This document shows, piece by piece, positions 35,687 through 46,743 of a stretch of DNA of 64,000 nt. The notes beneath the pieces were generated by a model. The model made no database searches, was not told where the DNA came from, and saw only the letters and a program-made list of their open reading frames with translations. Position 1 is the stretch's first letter, and every line of letters starts with the position of its first letter. Position numbers and translations under genes: made by a program. The stretch is from assembly GCF_026421305.1 (NCBI RefSeq), contig NZ_JAPJBQ010000001.1, positions 852,213 to 916,212 of the forward strand, given 5' to 3'. This DNA comes from Dyella silvae. Its GTDB lineage: Bacteria; Pseudomonadota; Gammaproteobacteria; Xanthomonadales; Rhodanobacteraceae.

Positions 35687-36924
35687 ATACCCGGTGCCTT
35701 CGCCCCCTGCCCCTTGCCCTGACGGTCTTCCTTGCCGCCTGCGCAACCGGCCCCACTCAAAAGTTGCAATCACCTTCCGTCCAGGCCCCCAAGCCAGAGC
35801 CGGTGCGCGACCTTCGTCACTCCGTTACCGTGCCGGTCATTGCAGACAGCAATAACGGCAATATTTGGGAAGACCTGCGTGGCAGCTTCGCCATGGCCGA
35901 TTGCGATGCCGACCCTGGCATCACCATGTGGGCTCGTCGCTACACGCAAAATCCAGACCGCTTCGAAAGCCAGATTGCTGCGGCCGCGCCACGCCTGGCC
36001 TATGTGCAACAGGTCGCGGCCAAGCACCATGTGGCTGGCGAGTTTGCACTGCTGCCCTGGGTAGAAAGCCAGTACCGCCCGGTTGCTGGCGGCAAAGGCA
36101 TGCCCGCCGGTATGTGGCAGATCATGCCGTCTACCGCTGATGCGATGGGCATTCGCGTCAACCGGAACTTCGATGGACGTATGGACGTCCCCGCGGCGAC
36201 CGATGCCATCATGGCGCTGCTCAGCCGGTATCACGATGATCTCGACGACTGGCGACTGGTGGATTACGCCTTTAACGCCGGCGAATTCGGGGTTAAGCGG
36301 ATGGTGAGCCAACACGGCACGCCACCCGCCGAACCGGTGATTCCAAAGATGCCGGTCAAGCCGGTCACACGCGAACACCTGGTCAAACTATTGGCGATCG
36401 CCTGCGTGATCCGCGATCCAGGTCGCTTCAATGTCAGCCTGCCCTCCTTGTCCTCCGAGCAGCGCCTGGTAAAGGTCAGCATCGACAATTCCATGCCGAT
36501 GGCCCATGCCGCCAGCAACGCGGGCATGTCCACTGACGAATTCAAAGATCTCAACGCGGCGTTCCGCAACGGCGTCGTCGATTCCGACGCATCCCCTTAT
36601 CTGCTGCTTCCCAGCGGCCGCGCTCAGCAGTTCCGCAACTCCCTGCTGGCCTCCGCTAGCGGTGAGGCGCAGAGCGTGCCCGGTACCGCCTCTCTGCCGC
36701 CGCTTGGCGCAGCACTCAGCGGCGCGACCAGCGATGACGACACGCCGAAAGCCTCGACCAAACGCCACGCTGGCTCCGGCAAGACCCACACCGTGAAGTC
36801 AGGCGAAAGCCTATGGTCGATCGCTCGACTTTATTCGGTCGATATCAAGCAACTCGAGCAGTGGAACCACCTGCAGGGCCCCAGCGTGAAACCCGGCCAG
36901 GTACTGAAGGTCACGCCGGGCTGA
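35683..36924 (+). CDS. mltD: Membrane-bound lytic murein transglycosylase D
   Basis: MltD cleaves peptidoglycan glycan strands with formation of 1,6-anhydro ends. The 413-residue lipoprotein has a signal ending LAAC (C20), a family 23 lytic transglycosylase domain with catalytic E128 in the LLPWVESQYRP motif, GMWQIMPSTADAMG and YAFNAGEFGVKRM, and a single C-terminal LysM domain (about 366-411). E. coli MltD carries two LysM copies, so this form is slightly shorter. Translation is coupled to gloB through an ATGA overlap, the same gloB-mltD order as in E. coli. Confidence 0.95.
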   Translation: MNTRCLRPLPLALTVFLAACATGPTQKLQSPSVQAPKPEPVRDLRHSVTVPVIADSNNGNIWEDLRGSFAMADCDADPGITMWARRYTQNPDRFESQIAAAAPRLAYVQQVAAKHHVAGEFALLPWVESQYRPVAGGKGMPAGMWQIMPSTADAMGIRVNRNFDGRMDVPAATDAIMALLSRYHDDLDDWRLVDYAFNAGEFGVKRMVSQHGTPPAEPVIPKMPVKPVTREHLVKLLAIACVIRDPGRFNVSLPSLSSEQRLVKVSIDNSMPMAHAASNAGMSTDEFKDLNAAFRNGVVDSDASPYLLLPSGRAQQFRNSLLASASGEAQSVPGTASLPPLGAALSGATSDDDTPKASTKRHAGSGKTHTVKSGESLWSIARLYSVDIKQLEQWNHLQGPSVKPGQVLKVTPG

Positions 36925-36989
36925 CACTGGCCCGCAGCATCCACTGATAAACTCCTGGTACGACGCCAACGGGTTCTCCGGGAGGGCTC

Positions 36990-37772
36990 ATGGGATTCCT
37001 GCACGGTAAACGTGCGCTGATCGTAGGCATTGCCAGCCAGCGCTCGATCGCCTGGGGGATCGCCAACGCGATGCATCGTGAAGGCGCCCAGATGGCCTTC
37101 ACCTACCAGAACGATCGCCTCAAGGATCGCGTCGACGAGGCCGCCAACGCGTTCGGCTCCAACATCGTGCTGCCATGTGACGTGGCCAGCGATGATCAGA
37201 TCCATCAGCTATTCGTGGACCTCGGCAAGCATTGGGATGGCTTCGACATCCTGGTGCACTCGGTGGGCTTCGCGCCGCGCGAATCACTGCAGGGAGAGTT
37301 TCTCGATCACCTGACTCGCGAGAGCTTTTCCGTAGCGCACGACATTTCCAGCTATAGCCTGGCGGCGCTGGCCAAAGCGGCGCGCCCACAAATGAAAGGC
37401 CGCGGCGGCGCCATTCTCACGTTGAGTTACCTGGGCGCCGAACGCGCCATGGACAGCTACAACGTGATGGGTCTGGCCAAGGCCAGCCTGGAAGCCAATG
37501 TGCGATACCTCGCGCTCAACCTGGGCCCGGAAGGCACGAGGGTGAATGCGATTTCGGCCGGCCCGATCAAGACACTGGCCGCAGCCGGCATCGCCAACTT
37601 CCGCAAGATGCTCGACCATGTCGACGCTTATGCGCCACTACGCCGGAGCGTCACCATTGATGAAGTGGGCAACGTTGGTGCCTTTTTGTGTTCGGATCTG
37701 GCGTCCGGCATCACCGGTGAAATCACCCATGTGGATGCCGGCTACAACATCCTTGGTATGACCGGCATCTGA
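36990..37772 (+). CDS. fabI: Enoyl-[acyl-carrier-protein] reductase (NADH) FabI
   Basis: FabI reduces trans-2-enoyl-ACP in the last step of each fatty acid elongation cycle and is the triclosan target. The 260-residue protein has the SDR-type cofactor segment [15 protein letters not shown]147, and the active-site pattern SYNVMGLAK with Y157 and K164. The C-terminal [14 protein letters not shown] is typical of FabI. A GGAGGG ribosome-binding site lies 5-6 bases upstream of the ATG. The gene is 65 bases after mltD and ends in a strong terminator. Confidence 0.96.
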   Translation: MGFLHGKRALIVGIASQRSIAWGIANAMHREGAQMAFTYQNDRLKDRVDEAANAFGSNIVLPCDVASDDQIHQLFVDLGKHWDGFDILVHSVGFAPRESLQGEFLDHLTRESFSVAHDISSYSLAALAKAARPQMKGRGGAILTLSYLGAERAMDSYNVMGLAKASLEANVRYLALNLGPEGTRVNAISAGPIKTLAAAGIANFRKMLDHVDAYAPLRRSVTIDEVGNVGAFLCSDLASGITGEITHVDAGYNILGMTGI

Positions 37773-37792
37773 TCTCCTTTTGTCGCCCCAAC

Positions 37793-37822
37793 AAAAAGGG
37801 CGGCCATTCGGCCGCCCTTTTT
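37793..37822. terminator. Bidirectional Rho-independent terminator between fabI and ppiD
   Basis: A 13-bp perfect stem (37793-37805 with 37810-37822) with ATTC loop has an A-run on the left and T-run on the right. It can therefore stop both converging transcripts. Confidence 0.92.
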
Positions 37823-37844
37823 ATGTTCTATCGCAAAATCGGGC

Positions 37845-39749
37845 TTACATACGATCCGCCGCGATCTTGATCTCGGTCTTCGCCTTCAGCGCATCAATGA
37901 ATTCCTGCGTAGCGAGGATGCCGTAGGCCTGGGACATCTGATCACGCAGAGTATTCCGCTGCTCGAAGGAGACCTTGCTCAGATCACCGTCCTGCACCTT
38001 ATCGACAGCGACCAGCGCATAGTTGCCGTCCGCCGTCTCGACACGGGCAAACTGCGGCTTGCCTTCTGCCGGATGCGGCAGCAGGAACGCCTGCTTCAAC
38101 ACCTCTGGCGGAAGCGACGGCTGCATACGGAGGGCCTCCGGCACAGCCTGCATGTTGGCACCTGTGGATGCGGCAACCGCCTGGATCTCCTCGCCCTTCT
38201 GCAAGCGAGCCAGCAAGGCGTCGGCGCGCTTCTGCGCTTCGGTGGCGGTACGTTCGCTGAGGATCTTCTGGCGCACCTGGTCGCGGACATCGGCCAGCGG
38301 ACGTGCTGCCGCCGGAATGTGCTTGTCTACGCGCACGACCACGGCATGGTTCGAGCCCAGATCGATCAGGCCGGAATTATTGCCCTGGGACAGCACGTCA
38401 TCCGAGAACGCAGCCTGGACCAGCTTCGGATCGGCGGTGAGGCCCTCACCACCTTTACGCGAGAACAGCCCGGTGGTCTTGATAGGCAGGTTCAGTGCCT
38501 GCGACGCCGGTTCCAGCGACGAGGGGCTCTGGTAGGTCTGATCGGTCAACTTGCCAGCCAACTCACTGTACTGACGGTCACGCTCAGTGGAGAGGTAGTC
38601 CTTGGCGATCTGATCACGCACTTCGGCAAACGGCTTGGCGTCGCCACTGCGCACATCGCGCAGGAACAGCACGTGATAACCCTCATCGGACAGCACCGGC
38701 TTGGAAATCTGGCCCTTCTGCAGCGAGAACAACGCCGAATCGAACGCCGGGTTGGTCACGCCCTTTTCCAGCCAGCCCAGATCGCCGCCGGAGCGCTTCG
38801 AACCCAGATCGTCCGAATCCTGTTCGGCGAGCTTGCCGAAATTCTCTGCGTTGGCTTCACCAGCGATCTTCTCAGCCTTGGCTAGCGCGGCCTTCTGCTG
38901 GTCCGGCGTCGCGTTCTTGGGAACGTTAACCAAGATGTGCGACACCAAGCGCTGCTCCGGCTGTACGAAGCGCTGCTTCTGGTCCTCGTAGCGCTTCTTC
39001 AGTTCGTCTTCGCTGGGCTGCGCGTCGATCTTCAGATCGGCGCCATTGACCTCGATGTACTTCAACGACACCTGCTCGGGGTTCATGAAGTCGGTCTGGT
39101 GTTCCTTGTAATACGCCTCAAGTTGCGCGTCCGACACGTCGGTATCGGTCAGCGCCGGGCGCGGTACCGCAAACCAGCGCAAGTCGCGGCGCTGATAAAG
39201 CAGGCCGAGGTAACGATCCATGTCCGCATCGGTGATGATGGTGCCAGCGATGATGGCACGCGGCATCAGACCCGGCTCCAGCGATGCGCGCTGGCTGTTT
39301 TCGAACATGGCAGGCGTCATGTTCTGTGCGGCCAGGATGGCGCGATACGTCGCCGGATCAAACTGCCCGTTGACCTGGAAAGCCTGCTGATTGGCGATGC
39401 GGTCGCGCAGCTCGACGCTGGACACCTTCAGGCCAAGCTTATCGTTCGCCTGGCGAAGCAGCTGCTCGTTGATCAGCTGATCGAGGATCAGCCGCTTGGT
39501 TTCCGGCAGCTCGAATTGGGCCGCATTGAACTGATCGCCCATGCGCGCCTGTGCGTCGCGGCGGGCTTCATTCATGCGGCCCTGGAAATCCCGCTGGGAA
39601 ATTTCATGCTTGCCCACCATCGCCACATACGTGTCGGTGCGTGAGCTGAAATAGGACTCGATGCCAAAAAACGAGATCGCGAAAACGCAAATGCCCAGAA
39701 CGACAATGGAAGGCCATCCGTGAAGCTTGTTACGCAGTGCCTGCAGCAT
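37845..39749 (-). CDS. ppiD: Periplasmic folding chaperone PpiD (SurA N-terminal and parvulin domains)
   Basis: PpiD is an inner-membrane-anchored chaperone near the Sec translocon that helps newly exported proteins. The 634-residue protein has one N-terminal membrane segment (about 13-32), a SurA-like chaperone region (about 35-200), a parvulin-type domain (about 260-360, with SHILVNVPK and GGDLGWLEKG), and a second degenerate parvulin-like region. Length and order match PpiD. It is last in the tig-clpP-clpX-lon-hupB order, with two tRNAs and a terminator between it and hupB. Confidence 0.94.
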   Translation of the reverse strand: MLQALRNKLHGWPSIVVLGICVFAISFFGIESYFSSRTDTYVAMVGKHEISQRDFQGRMNEARRDAQARMGDQFNAAQFELPETKRLILDQLINEQLLRQANDKLGLKVSSVELRDRIANQQAFQVNGQFDPATYRAILAAQNMTPAMFENSQRASLEPGLMPRAIIAGTIITDADMDRYLGLLYQRRDLRWFAVPRPALTDTDVSDAQLEAYYKEHQTDFMNPEQVSLKYIEVNGADLKIDAQPSEDELKKRYEDQKQRFVQPEQRLVSHILVNVPKNATPDQQKAALAKAEKIAGEANAENFGKLAEQDSDDLGSKRSGGDLGWLEKGVTNPAFDSALFSLQKGQISKPVLSDEGYHVLFLRDVRSGDAKPFAEVRDQIAKDYLSTERDRQYSELAGKLTDQTYQSPSSLEPASQALNLPIKTTGLFSRKGGEGLTADPKLVQAAFSDDVLSQGNNSGLIDLGSNHAVVVRVDKHIPAAARPLADVRDQVRQKILSERTATEAQKRADALLARLQKGEEIQAVAASTGANMQAVPEALRMQPSLPPEVLKQAFLLPHPAEGKPQFARVETADGNYALVAVDKVQDGDLSKVSFEQRNTLRDQMSQAYGILATQEFIDALKAKTEIKIAADRM

Positions 39750-39799
39750 GGAGATGTTCCCGGCTCTCGTTGTTCAGCGCACCAAGTGCGCGGCGCTTA

Positions 39800-39830
39800 A
39801 AAGGCAAGGGCGCCACACGGGCGCCCTTGC
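39800..39830 (-). terminator. Rho-independent terminator after the hupB-tRNA transcript
   Basis: An 11-bp perfect stem (39804-39814 with 39820-39830) with 5-nt loop is followed on the minus strand by GCC and TTTT. It separates tRNA-Asp from ppiD, so ppiD must have its own promoter in the 50-base gap or rely on readthrough. Confidence 0.8.
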
Positions 39831-39836
39831 GAACTG

Positions 39837-39913
39837 TGGCGGAGCGGACGGGACTCGAACCCGCGACCTCCGGCGTGACAGGCCAGCATTCTAACCGACT
39901 GAACTACCGCTCC
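39837..39913 (-). tRNA. tRNA-Asp (anticodon GTC), second copy
   Basis: The 77-nt gene is identical over its full length to the tRNA-Asp at 26168, including the encoded CCA. It lies 9 bases downstream of tRNA-Val. Confidence 0.98.
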
Positions 39914-39922
39914 GCATGTTTC

Positions 39923-39997
39923 TGGTGGGTGCTGTAGGGATCGAACCTACGACCCTCGCCTTGTAAGGGCGACGCTCTACCGCTGAGCTAAGCACCC
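39923..39997 (-). tRNA. tRNA-Val (anticodon TAC)
   Basis: The 75-nt gene has acceptor stem GGGTGCT/AGCACCC, anticodon loop CTTACAA with TAC, and encoded CCA. It begins only 20 bases after the hupB stop, which suggests it is processed from the hupB transcript or uses a promoter inside hupB. Confidence 0.98.
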
Positions 39998-40017
39998 GAA
40001 ACTAAGCAAGTAGCCGC

Positions 40018-40290
40018 TTAGTTTAGGGCATCCTTGAGGGTCTTACCAGCCTTGAACGCCGGAACCTTCGAGGCCTTGATCTTGATCGTCTCATTGGTGC
40101 GCGGGTTGCGGCCCGTACGAGCAGCGCGCTTGCGCACGGTGAAGGTGCCAAAGCCGACCACCGACACGTCCTCACCCTTCTTCAGCGCCTTCTGCACGGT
40201 CTCGAAGAAAGCCTCGAGAGCACGGCCGGCGTCAGCCTTGGTGAGTTCGGCCTTTTCGGCAATGGCATTGATCAGATCGGTTTTATTCAT
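40018..40290 (-). CDS. hupB: DNA-binding protein HU-beta
   Basis: HU is a small histone-like protein that bends and compacts DNA. The 90-residue sequence is canonical: [21 protein letters not shown] at the N-terminus, the [23 protein letters not shown]-binding arm, and [16 protein letters not shown] at the end. An AGGGAG ribosome-binding site lies 8 bases upstream. A good sigma-70 promoter is seen about 140 bases upstream. It follows lon, the common order in gammaproteobacteria. Confidence 0.97.
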   Translation of the reverse strand: MNKTDLINAIAEKAELTKADAGRALEAFFETVQKALKKGEDVSVVGFGTFTVRKRAARTGRNPRTNETIKIKASKVPAFKAGKTLKDALN

Positions 40291-40430
40291 TGAGACACTC
40301 CCTTAAACGGTTATGCAGCCCGCGTGGTCATTCTGGGACCAGGCGACGCCTCCTGTGACAGCGCACCGGGCATCGCCAAGCAACCCCGCATCACTGCGCA
40401 TCGTGCTTGGCGTCAGGCTGCGGTGCCGCC

Positions 40431-40459
40431 TTTATACCAGTGCCCCCCAGGGTCCGCAA
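40431..40459 (-). promoter_or_regulatory. Likely sigma-70 promoter of hupB
   Basis: On the minus strand TTGCGG (40459-40454) and TATAAA (40436-40431) are spaced by 17 bases, about 140 bases before the hupB start. Confidence 0.6.
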
Positions 40460-40568
40460 TGACAAGCAATACCAAGGGTTCCCGCGATTCAGCATGCTTC
40501 GCAAACGCTTGCAAAGTGCCTGCTGAAACGCTAAGCGCGCACTGTTCCATGCATGTGACCTGGCTATG

Positions 40569-40596
40569 AAAAACGGGCGGATACCCGCCCGTTTTC
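40569..40596 (-). terminator. Rho-independent terminator of lon
   Basis: An 11-bp stem (40570-40580 with 40585-40595) and ATAC loop is followed on the minus strand by a T-run, about 20 bases beyond the lon stop. Confidence 0.85.
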
Positions 40597-40614
40597 GGTG
40601 ACTCCTATCACAGG

Positions 40615-43122
40615 TCAATGAGGCCGCGCGTACGACTCCTGCGACTCATCCTGACTGTCTTCCCGCGGCGCCTCGACCTTGGGCTTGCTATCGCCTTCAG
40701 TGACCTGCAGCGGCTGCAACGGGCGCTCCAGCGCGATGTCGAGCACCTCATCGATCCAGCGTACCGGATGAATATCCAGCGACGCCGTGATGTTCTCCGG
40801 AATGTCTGCCAGGTCCTTCTTGTTCTCGTCCGGAATGATGATGGTGGTGATGCCGCCGCGGTGGGCCGCCAACAATTTCTCCTTGAGCCCACCGATCGGC
40901 AACACGCGGCCACGCAGGGTGATCTCGCCCGTCATGGCCACCTCGGAGCGCACCGGCACCTTGGTAAGCGCCGACACCAGTGCCGTGCACATGGCGATAC
41001 CCGCGCTGGGGCCATCCTTCGGCGTCGCACCCTCCGGCACGTGGATGTGGATGTCGAACTTCTGGTGGAACTCCGGATCGATGCCAAGGCGATCGGCACG
41101 CGCACGTACCACGGACAACGCCGCCTGGATCGATTCCTTCATGACGTCGCCGAGCTGCCCGGTATTCACCAGGCGCCCCTTGCCTGGAACCACCGAGGCT
41201 TCGATGCTGAGCAAGTCGCCACCGACCTGGGTCCAGGCCAGGCCGGTCACCAGACCGACTTCGTTCTGGAGCTCCTTGCGGCCAAAGTCAAAGCGACGGA
41301 CACCCAGGTAATGCTCCAGGTTCTCCGACGTCACCTTGACCGCTTTCTTCGATTTAGCCGTCTTTACGGCCGCCGAAGACTTCTTGGCTTCGACCTTCTT
41401 CTTACCCACCTGCGACAGCGTCAGCTCCTTCACCACCTTGCGGCAGATCTTGGAAATTTCGCGCTCGAGGTTACGCACGCCGGATTCGCGCGTGTAGTAG
41501 CGCACGATGTCCCGGATGGCCTCTTCGTCAACACTCAGCTCCTCCGGCTTAAGGCCATTGGCCTTAAGCTGCTTGGAAAGCAGGTACTTCTGCGCGATCC
41601 CCAGCTTCTCATCCTCGGTATAACCCGGGATACGAATGACCTCCATGCGATCCAACAGAGGACCGGGGATGTTCAGAGAGTTGGCGGTGGCAATCCACAT
41701 CACCTCGGACAGGTCGAGATCGACCTCCAGGTAATGGTCGTTGAATGCATGGTTCTGCTCCGGATCGAGCACTTCCAGCAGCGCCGACGACGGGTCACCG
41801 CGGAAGTCCATCGACATCTTGTCGATTTCGTCCAGCACAAACAGCGGGTTCTTGGTACCCACCTTGTTCAAGTTCTGCACGATGCGACCCGGCATCGAGC
41901 CGATATAGGTGCGGCGATGGCCACGAATCTCAGCCTCGTCACGCACGCCACCCAGGCTCATGCGGACAAACTTGCGGTTCGTTGCCTTGGCAATCGACTG
42001 TCCAAGCGAGGTCTTGCCCACGCCCGGAGGACCCACCAGGCACAGGATCGGGCCGCGCATGGTGTTCACGCGCTGCTGCACGGCGAGATATTCGAGGATG
42101 CGCTCTTTGACCTTTTCCAGACCAAAGTGGTCGGCATCGAGCACGTCTTGTGCGAGCTGCAGATCCTTGCGGACCTTGCTCTTCTTCTTCCACGGCACGC
42201 CGACCAGCCAATCCAGATAGTTGCGAACCACCGTGGCTTCGGCCGACATCGGCGACATCTGACGCAGCTTGCCGAACTCGGCGCGCGCCTTGGCCAGCAC
42301 CGCCTTGGGCATGCCAGCGTTGTCGATCTTCTTCTGCAGCTCTTCGACTTCGTTCGGGCCTTCCTCGCTCTCGCCGAGTTCCTTCTGGATGGCCTTCATT
42401 TGTTCGTTGAGGTAGTACTCGCGCTGGCTCTTTTCCATCTGCGACTTCACACGGCCGCGGATGCGCTTTTCCACCTGCTGCAGATCCATCTCGCCATCGA
42501 CCAGCCCGATCAGCAGCTCAAGGCGCTGCCCCACGTCAGCAGTCTCCAGCACCTTCTGCTTGTCACCCATGCGCACGGACAGGTGCGCCGCAATCGAGTC
42601 GGCAACGCGCGACGGGTCATCAATGCCCGACAACGTAGCGAGCACTTCCGGTGGCAGCTTGCGGCTCTGCTTTACCAACTGCTCGAACAGCGAAATCAGC
42701 GTGCGCGACACCACATCGAGCTCGCGCTCCTTGTTGCTGTACACCGGCTCGATCACGCGCGAGGTGGCGGTGAGCATGCCGCCTTCCTCGTCGTAATGCT
42801 CAATCGCGACACGCGACTGACCTTCGACCAGCACCTTTACGGTGCCATCGGGCAGCTTCAGCAATTGCAGCACGCTGGCGAGCGTGCCGATCTCGTGCAG
42901 GTCGCCGATCTTGGGATCGTCGATATCCGGGCTCTTTTGCGCCACCAACAGGATCTGGCGCTCGCCCTCCATGGCGCGCTCCAGCGCACGCATGGACTTG
43001 TCACGACCCACAAACAATGGGATGACCATGTGGGGATAAACCACCACGTCGCGCAGCGGCAGCACTGGCAGTGCGTCGAGCGCGGCTCCGGTGGCGAGGG
43101 GATTTGGGGCGTTCTTTGCCAT
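40615..43122 (-). CDS. lon: ATP-dependent protease Lon
   Basis: Lon degrades misfolded and regulatory proteins. The 835-residue protein has the N-terminal substrate-binding domain ([22 protein letters not shown]), the AAA module with Walker A GPPGVGKT, and the C-terminal protease domain with the catalytic dyad S706 (DGPSAGIAM) and K749 (second Lys of the [11 protein letters not shown] motif). A Lys/Ala-rich insertion (about 580-605, [19 protein letters not shown]) sits between the ATPase and protease parts. I start at the ATG 43122 ([10 protein letters not shown]); a frame from 43167 adds 15 unlikely residues. Confidence 0.96.
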   Translation of the reverse strand: MAKNAPNPLATGAALDALPVLPLRDVVVYPHMVIPLFVGRDKSMRALERAMEGERQILLVAQKSPDIDDPKIGDLHEIGTLASVLQLLKLPDGTVKVLVEGQSRVAIEHYDEEGGMLTATSRVIEPVYSNKERELDVVSRTLISLFEQLVKQSRKLPPEVLATLSGIDDPSRVADSIAAHLSVRMGDKQKVLETADVGQRLELLIGLVDGEMDLQQVEKRIRGRVKSQMEKSQREYYLNEQMKAIQKELGESEEGPNEVEELQKKIDNAGMPKAVLAKARAEFGKLRQMSPMSAEATVVRNYLDWLVGVPWKKKSKVRKDLQLAQDVLDADHFGLEKVKERILEYLAVQQRVNTMRGPILCLVGPPGVGKTSLGQSIAKATNRKFVRMSLGGVRDEAEIRGHRRTYIGSMPGRIVQNLNKVGTKNPLFVLDEIDKMSMDFRGDPSSALLEVLDPEQNHAFNDHYLEVDLDLSEVMWIATANSLNIPGPLLDRMEVIRIPGYTEDEKLGIAQKYLLSKQLKANGLKPEELSVDEEAIRDIVRYYTRESGVRNLEREISKICRKVVKELTLSQVGKKKVEAKKSSAAVKTAKSKKAVKVTSENLEHYLGVRRFDFGRKELQNEVGLVTGLAWTQVGGDLLSIEASVVPGKGRLVNTGQLGDVMKESIQAALSVVRARADRLGIDPEFHQKFDIHIHVPEGATPKDGPSAGIAMCTALVSALTKVPVRSEVAMTGEITLRGRVLPIGGLKEKLLAAHRGGITTIIIPDENKKDLADIPENITASLDIHPVRWIDEVLDIALERPLQPLQVTEGDSKPKVEAPREDSQDESQESYARPH

Positions 43123-43302
43123 CGAAGAGAATCTCTCAGGGATGAATAGCGTCTTTTGCCCCGACACTGCGCCGGGACCTTCTGTACGTCAAGTGGTGGC
43201 AGACAGTCATGCACTCAAGTGCATGGCAAACCGCATAAACGCGATGGCCCCGGCAATACGCTGCCAGGGCCATCACAAAAGTTAATGCGATGTGTCGTTG
43301 GA

Positions 43303-44598
43303 TCAGGCGGCGTCGCCGCCCTCACCCGCCGCGCGCGGCTGCTTGAGGTTGCCGCGATAGATGAGATAAGGCTCTGCCTGACCTTCGATCACAGCATCAT
43401 CGACGACGACCTTGCTGACGTGCTCCAGCGAAGGCAGCTCGTACATCGTGTCCAGCAGCACCTGCTCAAGAATGGTGCGCAGGCCACGAGCACCCGTCTT
43501 GCGCTTGAGTGCCTTGCGGGCAATCGCCTGCAGGGCTTCCGGACGGAACTCCAGCTCCACGCCTTCCATCTCAAACAGCTTCTTGAACTGCTTGGTGACG
43601 GCGTTCTTCGGCTCGGTCAGGATCTTCACCAGCGCCGGCTCGTCCAGTTCGTCGAGAGTGGCGACCACCGGGAGACGACCGACGAACTCAGGGATCAGAC
43701 CATAGCGAACCAGATCCGACGGCTCGACTTCGGACAGTAGTTTGCCCAGGTTTTCCTTGCGCTCCTTGCTGCGCACTTCGGCCGAGAAGCCGATGCCCAC
43801 GGTATCGGAACGCTGTTGGATCACCTTTTCCAGACCCGCGAACGCGCCACCACAAATGAACAGGATGTTCTTGGTGTCGACCTGCAGGAATTCCTGCTGC
43901 GGATGCTTGCGGCCACCCTGCGGCGGCACCGAAGCCAGCGTGCCCTCGATCAGCTTCAGCAGCGCCTGCTGCACGCCTTCGCCGGACACGTCGCGGGTAA
44001 TCGACGGGTTCTCGCTCTTGCGCGAGATCTTGTCGATTTCGTCGATATAGACGATGCCAGACTGCGCCTTGTCGACGTCGTAGTCGCACTTCTGCAGCAG
44101 CTTCTGGATGATATTTTCCACGTCCTCGCCGACATAGCCCGCTTCGGTAAGCGTGGTGGCGTCAGCGATGGTGAACGGCACGTTGAGCAGGCGCGCCAGC
44201 GTCTCGGCCAGCAGCGTCTTGCCCGAACCGGTGGGACCGATCAGGAGAATATTGGACTTGCCCAGCTCGACGTCATCGCTCTTCTGGCGCGATTCCATGC
44301 GCTTGTAGTGGTTGTACACCGCTACCGCCAGCGCCTTTTTGGCACGGGTCTGGCCGACCACGTACTGGTCGAGCGTTTCCATGATTTCGCGGGGCTTGGG
44401 CAGCTGGCTGCGCCCGGAGGCGGCCTTCTCCTCCAGCTCCTCGCGGATGATGTCGTTGCAAAGCTCTACGCACTCGTCGCAGATGAACACGGACGGACCC
44501 GCGATCAGCTTGCGCACTTCATGCTGGCTCTTGCCACAGAAGGAGCAGTAGAGAATCTTGCCGCTGTCGTTGGAACGGCCCTGACGGTCGTCGCTCAT
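43303..44598 (-). CDS. clpX: ATP-dependent Clp protease ATP-binding subunit ClpX
   Basis: ClpX unfolds substrates and feeds them to ClpP. The 431-residue protein has the N-terminal zinc-binding domain with C18, C21, C40 and C43, the Walker [16 protein letters not shown], Walker B YIDEIDKI, the ClpP-contacting IGF-type loop ([10 protein letters not shown]) and the C-terminal small domain. The start at 44598 (MSDDRQG) removes a 28-residue extension that is not conserved. It follows clpP by 106 bases and precedes lon by 180 bases. Confidence 0.97.
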   Translation of the reverse strand: MSDDRQGRSNDSGKILYCSFCGKSQHEVRKLIAGPSVFICDECVELCNDIIREELEEKAASGRSQLPKPREIMETLDQYVVGQTRAKKALAVAVYNHYKRMESRQKSDDVELGKSNILLIGPTGSGKTLLAETLARLLNVPFTIADATTLTEAGYVGEDVENIIQKLLQKCDYDVDKAQSGIVYIDEIDKISRKSENPSITRDVSGEGVQQALLKLIEGTLASVPPQGGRKHPQQEFLQVDTKNILFICGGAFAGLEKVIQQRSDTVGIGFSAEVRSKERKENLGKLLSEVEPSDLVRYGLIPEFVGRLPVVATLDELDEPALVKILTEPKNAVTKQFKKLFEMEGVELEFRPEALQAIARKALKRKTGARGLRTILEQVLLDTMYELPSLEHVSKVVVDDAVIEGQAEPYLIYRGNLKQPRAAGEGGDAA

Positions 44599-44704
44599 GC
44601 CTGGATCCTGCTGAAAAATCGATTGCGGTTTGAGAATAGCACAGGGTTCCGCGTCTGCACCGAGACGCGGAACCGCTTGCAAACCTGGTACCAGGTGCCT
44701 GAAA

Positions 44705-45334
44705 TCAGGCCGATTTCACCGTTTCGATGGCGCGGCGGTCCAGAACCTGGTCGATCAGGCCGTATTCCTTGGCTGCCTCGGCGCTCATGAAGCGATCGCG
44801 CTCCATGTCCCGCTCGATCTTGTCGAGGGGCTGGCCGGTATGCTGAACGTAGATATCGTTCAGGCGGCGACGCAAGTACAGGATTTCCTGAGCCTGAATC
44901 TCAATGTCCGTGGCCTGGCCGCGGGCGCCGCCGGACGGCTGGTGGATCATCACGCGCGAGTTGGGCAGCGAGTAGCGCTTGCCCTTGGCGCCAGCCATCA
45001 GCAGCAGCGACGCGGCGCTGCAGGCCTGGCCGATGCACATGGTGCTGACGTCCGGCTTGATGAACTGCATGGTGTCGTAGATCGCCAGCCCGGCGGTGAC
45101 CGCACCACCCGGGCTGTTGATGTACAGATGGATGTCCTTGTCCGGGTTTTCCGATTCAAGGAACAGCATCTGCGCGACCAGCAAGTTGGCCACCTGATCG
45201 TTCACCTCGCCCACGAGGAAGATCACGCGCTCCTTCAGAAGGCGCGAGTAGATGTCGTACGAGCGTTCGCCGCGAGCGGTCTGCTCAACGACGATCGGTA
45301 CCAGGTTGAGGTTCTGGATCGGGTCCATAGCCAT
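44705..45334 (-). CDS. clpP: ATP-dependent Clp protease proteolytic subunit ClpP
   Basis: ClpP is the tetradecameric serine protease of ClpXP. The 209-residue protein has the triad S106 ([12 protein letters not shown]), H131 (MIHQPSGG) and D180 ([15 protein letters not shown] region). The motif reads GQACSA instead of the common GQAASM, a conservative change around the active serine. A GGAGAG ribosome-binding site lies 8 bases before the ATG. It is 37 bases downstream of tig in the standard tig-clpP-clpX order. Confidence 0.97.
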   Translation of the reverse strand: MAMDPIQNLNLVPIVVEQTARGERSYDIYSRLLKERVIFLVGEVNDQVANLLVAQMLFLESENPDKDIHLYINSPGGAVTAGLAIYDTMQFIKPDVSTMCIGQACSAASLLLMAGAKGKRYSLPNSRVMIHQPSGGARGQATDIEIQAQEILYLRRRLNDIYVQHTGQPLDKIERDMERDRFMSAEAAKEYGLIDQVLDRRAIETVKSA

Positions 45335-45371
45335 GCGTGTCGCTCTCCGGTTGATTGGCCTGAAGGATGCC

Positions 45372-46664
45372 TCAGGCGCTGACCGGGCGCATCACCTCGT
45401 CGAAGCCCAGATTCTGCACGGTGGTTGCAGCGTGATCTGCCACCCACTCTGCGACCTGGTCTTCCATCACGCGGTTCTGCAGCCCAGACATCAGTTGGGG
45501 GTCGCGGTTGTAAAGTTCAACAACCTTCTCCGGCTCCTCGTAGGTCGAGGCGATGGCAGCCAGCTGCTCGGCCACGCGGGTGCGATCAACGGCCAGCGAC
45601 TGCTTGCGGGCGATCTCACCCATCAGCAGACCGGCAATGACGCGCTTGCGTGCGATCGGCGCGGCAGCCTCGACCAGCTGCGGCGGCACCTGCTGGCCGC
45701 GCGGCACGCTGCCCTGGGCGAGGGCGTGCGCTTCGGACTGCACCATCACGTTCGGCACGTCCAGATCGGGGTAGGCATTGGCCAGCTTCTCAGCCACTTC
45801 GGACTTGAGGCGAGCCATCAGCGTGGCCTTGAGCTCGCGCTCGAGGTTTGCGCGCACTTCCTTGCGGAAATGCTCCAGGTCGCCATCGGCAATGCCGAAC
45901 AGCTTGGCGAACTCGGCGTCCACTTCCGGCAGCTTCGGCTCCTGCACCTTCACGATCTTGAAGTGGCACTTGGCCATCTTGCCGGCGAGGTTTTCGTTGC
46001 GGAAATCTGCCGGGAATTCGACGTCGGCGTCGAACTCTTCATCGGCCTTGCGGCCGGTGAGAACGTCATCCAATGCCTTGAACAGGTTGCCCGAGCCCAG
46101 CACGCTGCCGGCGCGCTCGAGGTTTTCGGCCGGGAAACGGTAGTCGCCCGCCTGCGCCGAGTACTCGAACATCACGAAGTCGCCTTCAACCGAGGCGCGC
46201 TCAACCGGGTCGAAGCTGCGGCGCTGGGCGCGCAGGGTTTCGATCATCTTCTCGATGTCGGCGTCGGACACTTCTGCGACCGGACGCGAAACTTCGAGCT
46301 TGGCGACGTCGACTTCCGGGAATTCCGGCATCACTTCGAAGGTGGCGGTGTAAGCGATCTCACCGTTCTCCGGGCGGCCCGTGGTGTCGATCGACGGGTT
46401 GGCGATCGGACGCAGGTTTTCCTGGTTGACGGCTTCGCGCAGCGTGCTCCCGATGAGGTCGGAAAGCACTTCGCCGCGCACCTGGTCACCAAAGCGCTGC
46501 TGGATCACCGCGGTCGGCACCTTGCCCGGACGGAAGCCCTTGAGACGCACAGTGCGACCCATTTCGGCGATGCGCGCGCTTACCTGCGACTCGAAGCGCT
46601 CCGCGGGAAACTTCACCGTGAGCTTGCGCTCGAGCTTGCCGACGTTTTCAACCGAAACCTGCAT
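45372..46664 (-). CDS. tig: Trigger factor
   Basis: Trigger factor is the ribosome-associated chaperone and prolyl isomerase. The 430-residue protein has the N-terminal ribosome-binding domain with the GFRPGKVP signature (43-50), a FKBP-like domain (about 155-245, beginning [11 protein letters not shown]) and the helical C-terminal chaperone domain. A CAGGAG ribosome-binding site lies 5-6 bases upstream. tRNA-Leu precedes it by 79 bases on the same strand. Confidence 0.97.
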   Translation of the reverse strand: MQVSVENVGKLERKLTVKFPAERFESQVSARIAEMGRTVRLKGFRPGKVPTAVIQQRFGDQVRGEVLSDLIGSTLREAVNQENLRPIANPSIDTTGRPENGEIAYTATFEVMPEFPEVDVAKLEVSRPVAEVSDADIEKMIETLRAQRRSFDPVERASVEGDFVMFEYSAQAGDYRFPAENLERAGSVLGSGNLFKALDDVLTGRKADEEFDADVEFPADFRNENLAGKMAKCHFKIVKVQEPKLPEVDAEFAKLFGIADGDLEHFRKEVRANLERELKATLMARLKSEVAEKLANAYPDLDVPNVMVQSEAHALAQGSVPRGQQVPPQLVEAAAPIARKRVIAGLLMGEIARKQSLAVDRTRVAEQLAAIASTYEEPEKVVELYNRDPQLMSGLQNRVMEDQVAEWVADHAATTVQNLGFDEVMRPVSA

Positions 46665-46743
46665 GACGTCTCCTGGAGTACCGATATGAGCGCCTGAAAT
46701 GGCGCTTGGCAGCCACTGGCCGCCTGCATAAAAAACAAAGGGA

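Larger units (their letters stand above)
40291..40614. other. Intergenic region between lon and hupB
   Basis: This 324-base gap holds the lon terminator (40569-40596) and a likely hupB promoter (40431-40459). The long 5' leader of hupB (about 140 bases) shows no riboswitch or conserved RNA that I recognise. No gene is seen. Confidence 0.6.

Noticed and set aside
40618..43149. 843-codon open frame opposite lon
   Set aside because: The coding strand has all Lon domains. The antisense frame is His/Gln/Leu/Arg-rich and stays open because of the high-GC codon pattern.
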